A stretch of DNA of 5,412 bases, taken from NCBI GenBank assembly GCA_020351895.1, contig CP070672.1, positions 2,819,144 to 2,824,555 of the forward strand, written 5' to 3'. Every line of letters begins with the position of its first letter. Position 1 is the stretch's first letter. Of the stretch, positions 5,326 to 5,412 are shown in pieces. A program made the translations under genes and the position numbers. This DNA comes from Thermoplasmata archaeon (GTDB taxonomy: Archaea > Thermoplasmatota > Thermoplasmata > GCA-020350865). The notes below the pieces were generated by a model. That model had not been told where the DNA came from. It did not search any database and saw nothing but the letters and a program-made list of their open reading frames with translations.

Positions 5326-5412
5326 TTACACCCTCTCCTTTATCAATCTGTCCACCACAGTAGGATCCGCAAGAGTGGTTGTATCACCAACATCATCTTT
5401 TCCACTTGCCAC
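5326..5412 (-). CDS. acs: Acetyl-CoA synthetase, C-terminal end only (28 codons plus stop)
   Basis: The minus strand reads in frame from the window edge to a TAA at 5326-5328. The visible peptide holds GDTTTLADPTVVDRLI, the conserved final segment of AMP-forming acetate-CoA ligase (EC 6.2.1.1), which activates acetate with ATP and CoA to acetyl-CoA and AMP in the cytoplasm. In this family the stretch D-T-[ST]-T-L-x-D-P at the extreme C-terminus follows the domain carrying the acetylatable lysine; that lysine and the AMP-binding motifs lie outside the window. The next gene starts 14 bases downstream. Propionyl-CoA or related synthetases have similar ends, so exact substrate is uncertain. Confidence 0.8.
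   Translation of the reverse strand: MASGKDDVGDTTTLADPTVVDRLIKERV

Overview
The window most resembles an archaeal chromosome, probably euryarchaeal; a Thermoplasmata-like lineage is only a guess. The evidence is Shine-Dalgarno sites close to GGAGGTGAT three bases before the ATG (973-981 and, on the minus strand, 5315-5322), TATA boxes about 24-25 bases upstream of likely transcript starts, oligo-T tracts instead of hairpin terminators, frequent AGG/AGA and ATA codons, and a secreted NosD-type beta-helix protein of a kind common in archaea. There are no RNA genes, CRISPR arrays, insertion sequences or origins that I can see.

Layout. (1) 1-738, minus strand: the N-terminal 246 residues of a secreted, Asn-rich right-handed beta-helix protein; its C-terminus lies beyond the left edge. 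(2) 739-984: divergent promoter region with a TATA box for the beta-helix gene, a 10-bp perfect inverted repeat and a weak TATA candidate for the rightward operon. (3) 985-3657, plus strand: two-gene operon of a full-length citrate lyase alpha subunit (citrate CoA-transferase, CitF) and an isocitrate/isopropylmalate-family dehydrogenase that is most like isocitrate dehydrogenase. (4) 3729-4569, plus strand: a visibly more A+T-rich cassette with its own promoter, holding a small nucleotidyltransferase-fold protein and an overlapping 59-residue basic protein, possibly a toxin-antitoxin-like pair. (5) 4570-4618: short convergent intergenic stretch with T-tracts on both strands. (6) 4619-5412, minus strand: a 230-residue protein with two Lrp/AsnC-type RAM ligand-binding folds and no DNA-binding domain, 14 bases downstream of the last 28 codons of an acetyl-CoA synthetase.

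How the genes may work together. CitF and the dehydrogenase act on either side of aconitase in citrate/isocitrate/2-oxoglutarate metabolism, and CitF's transferase reaction makes or uses acetate. Acetyl-CoA synthetase, ending in the same window on the other strand, recovers acetate as acetyl-CoA, and the RAM protein beside it may sense a metabolite and tune that step. The most unusual points are CitF without its usual partners CitD and CitE in the visible neighbourhood, paired instead with a dehydrogenase, and the small nucleotidyltransferase pair. The functional links are inference; the gene calls for citF, the dehydrogenase and acs are firm at family level.
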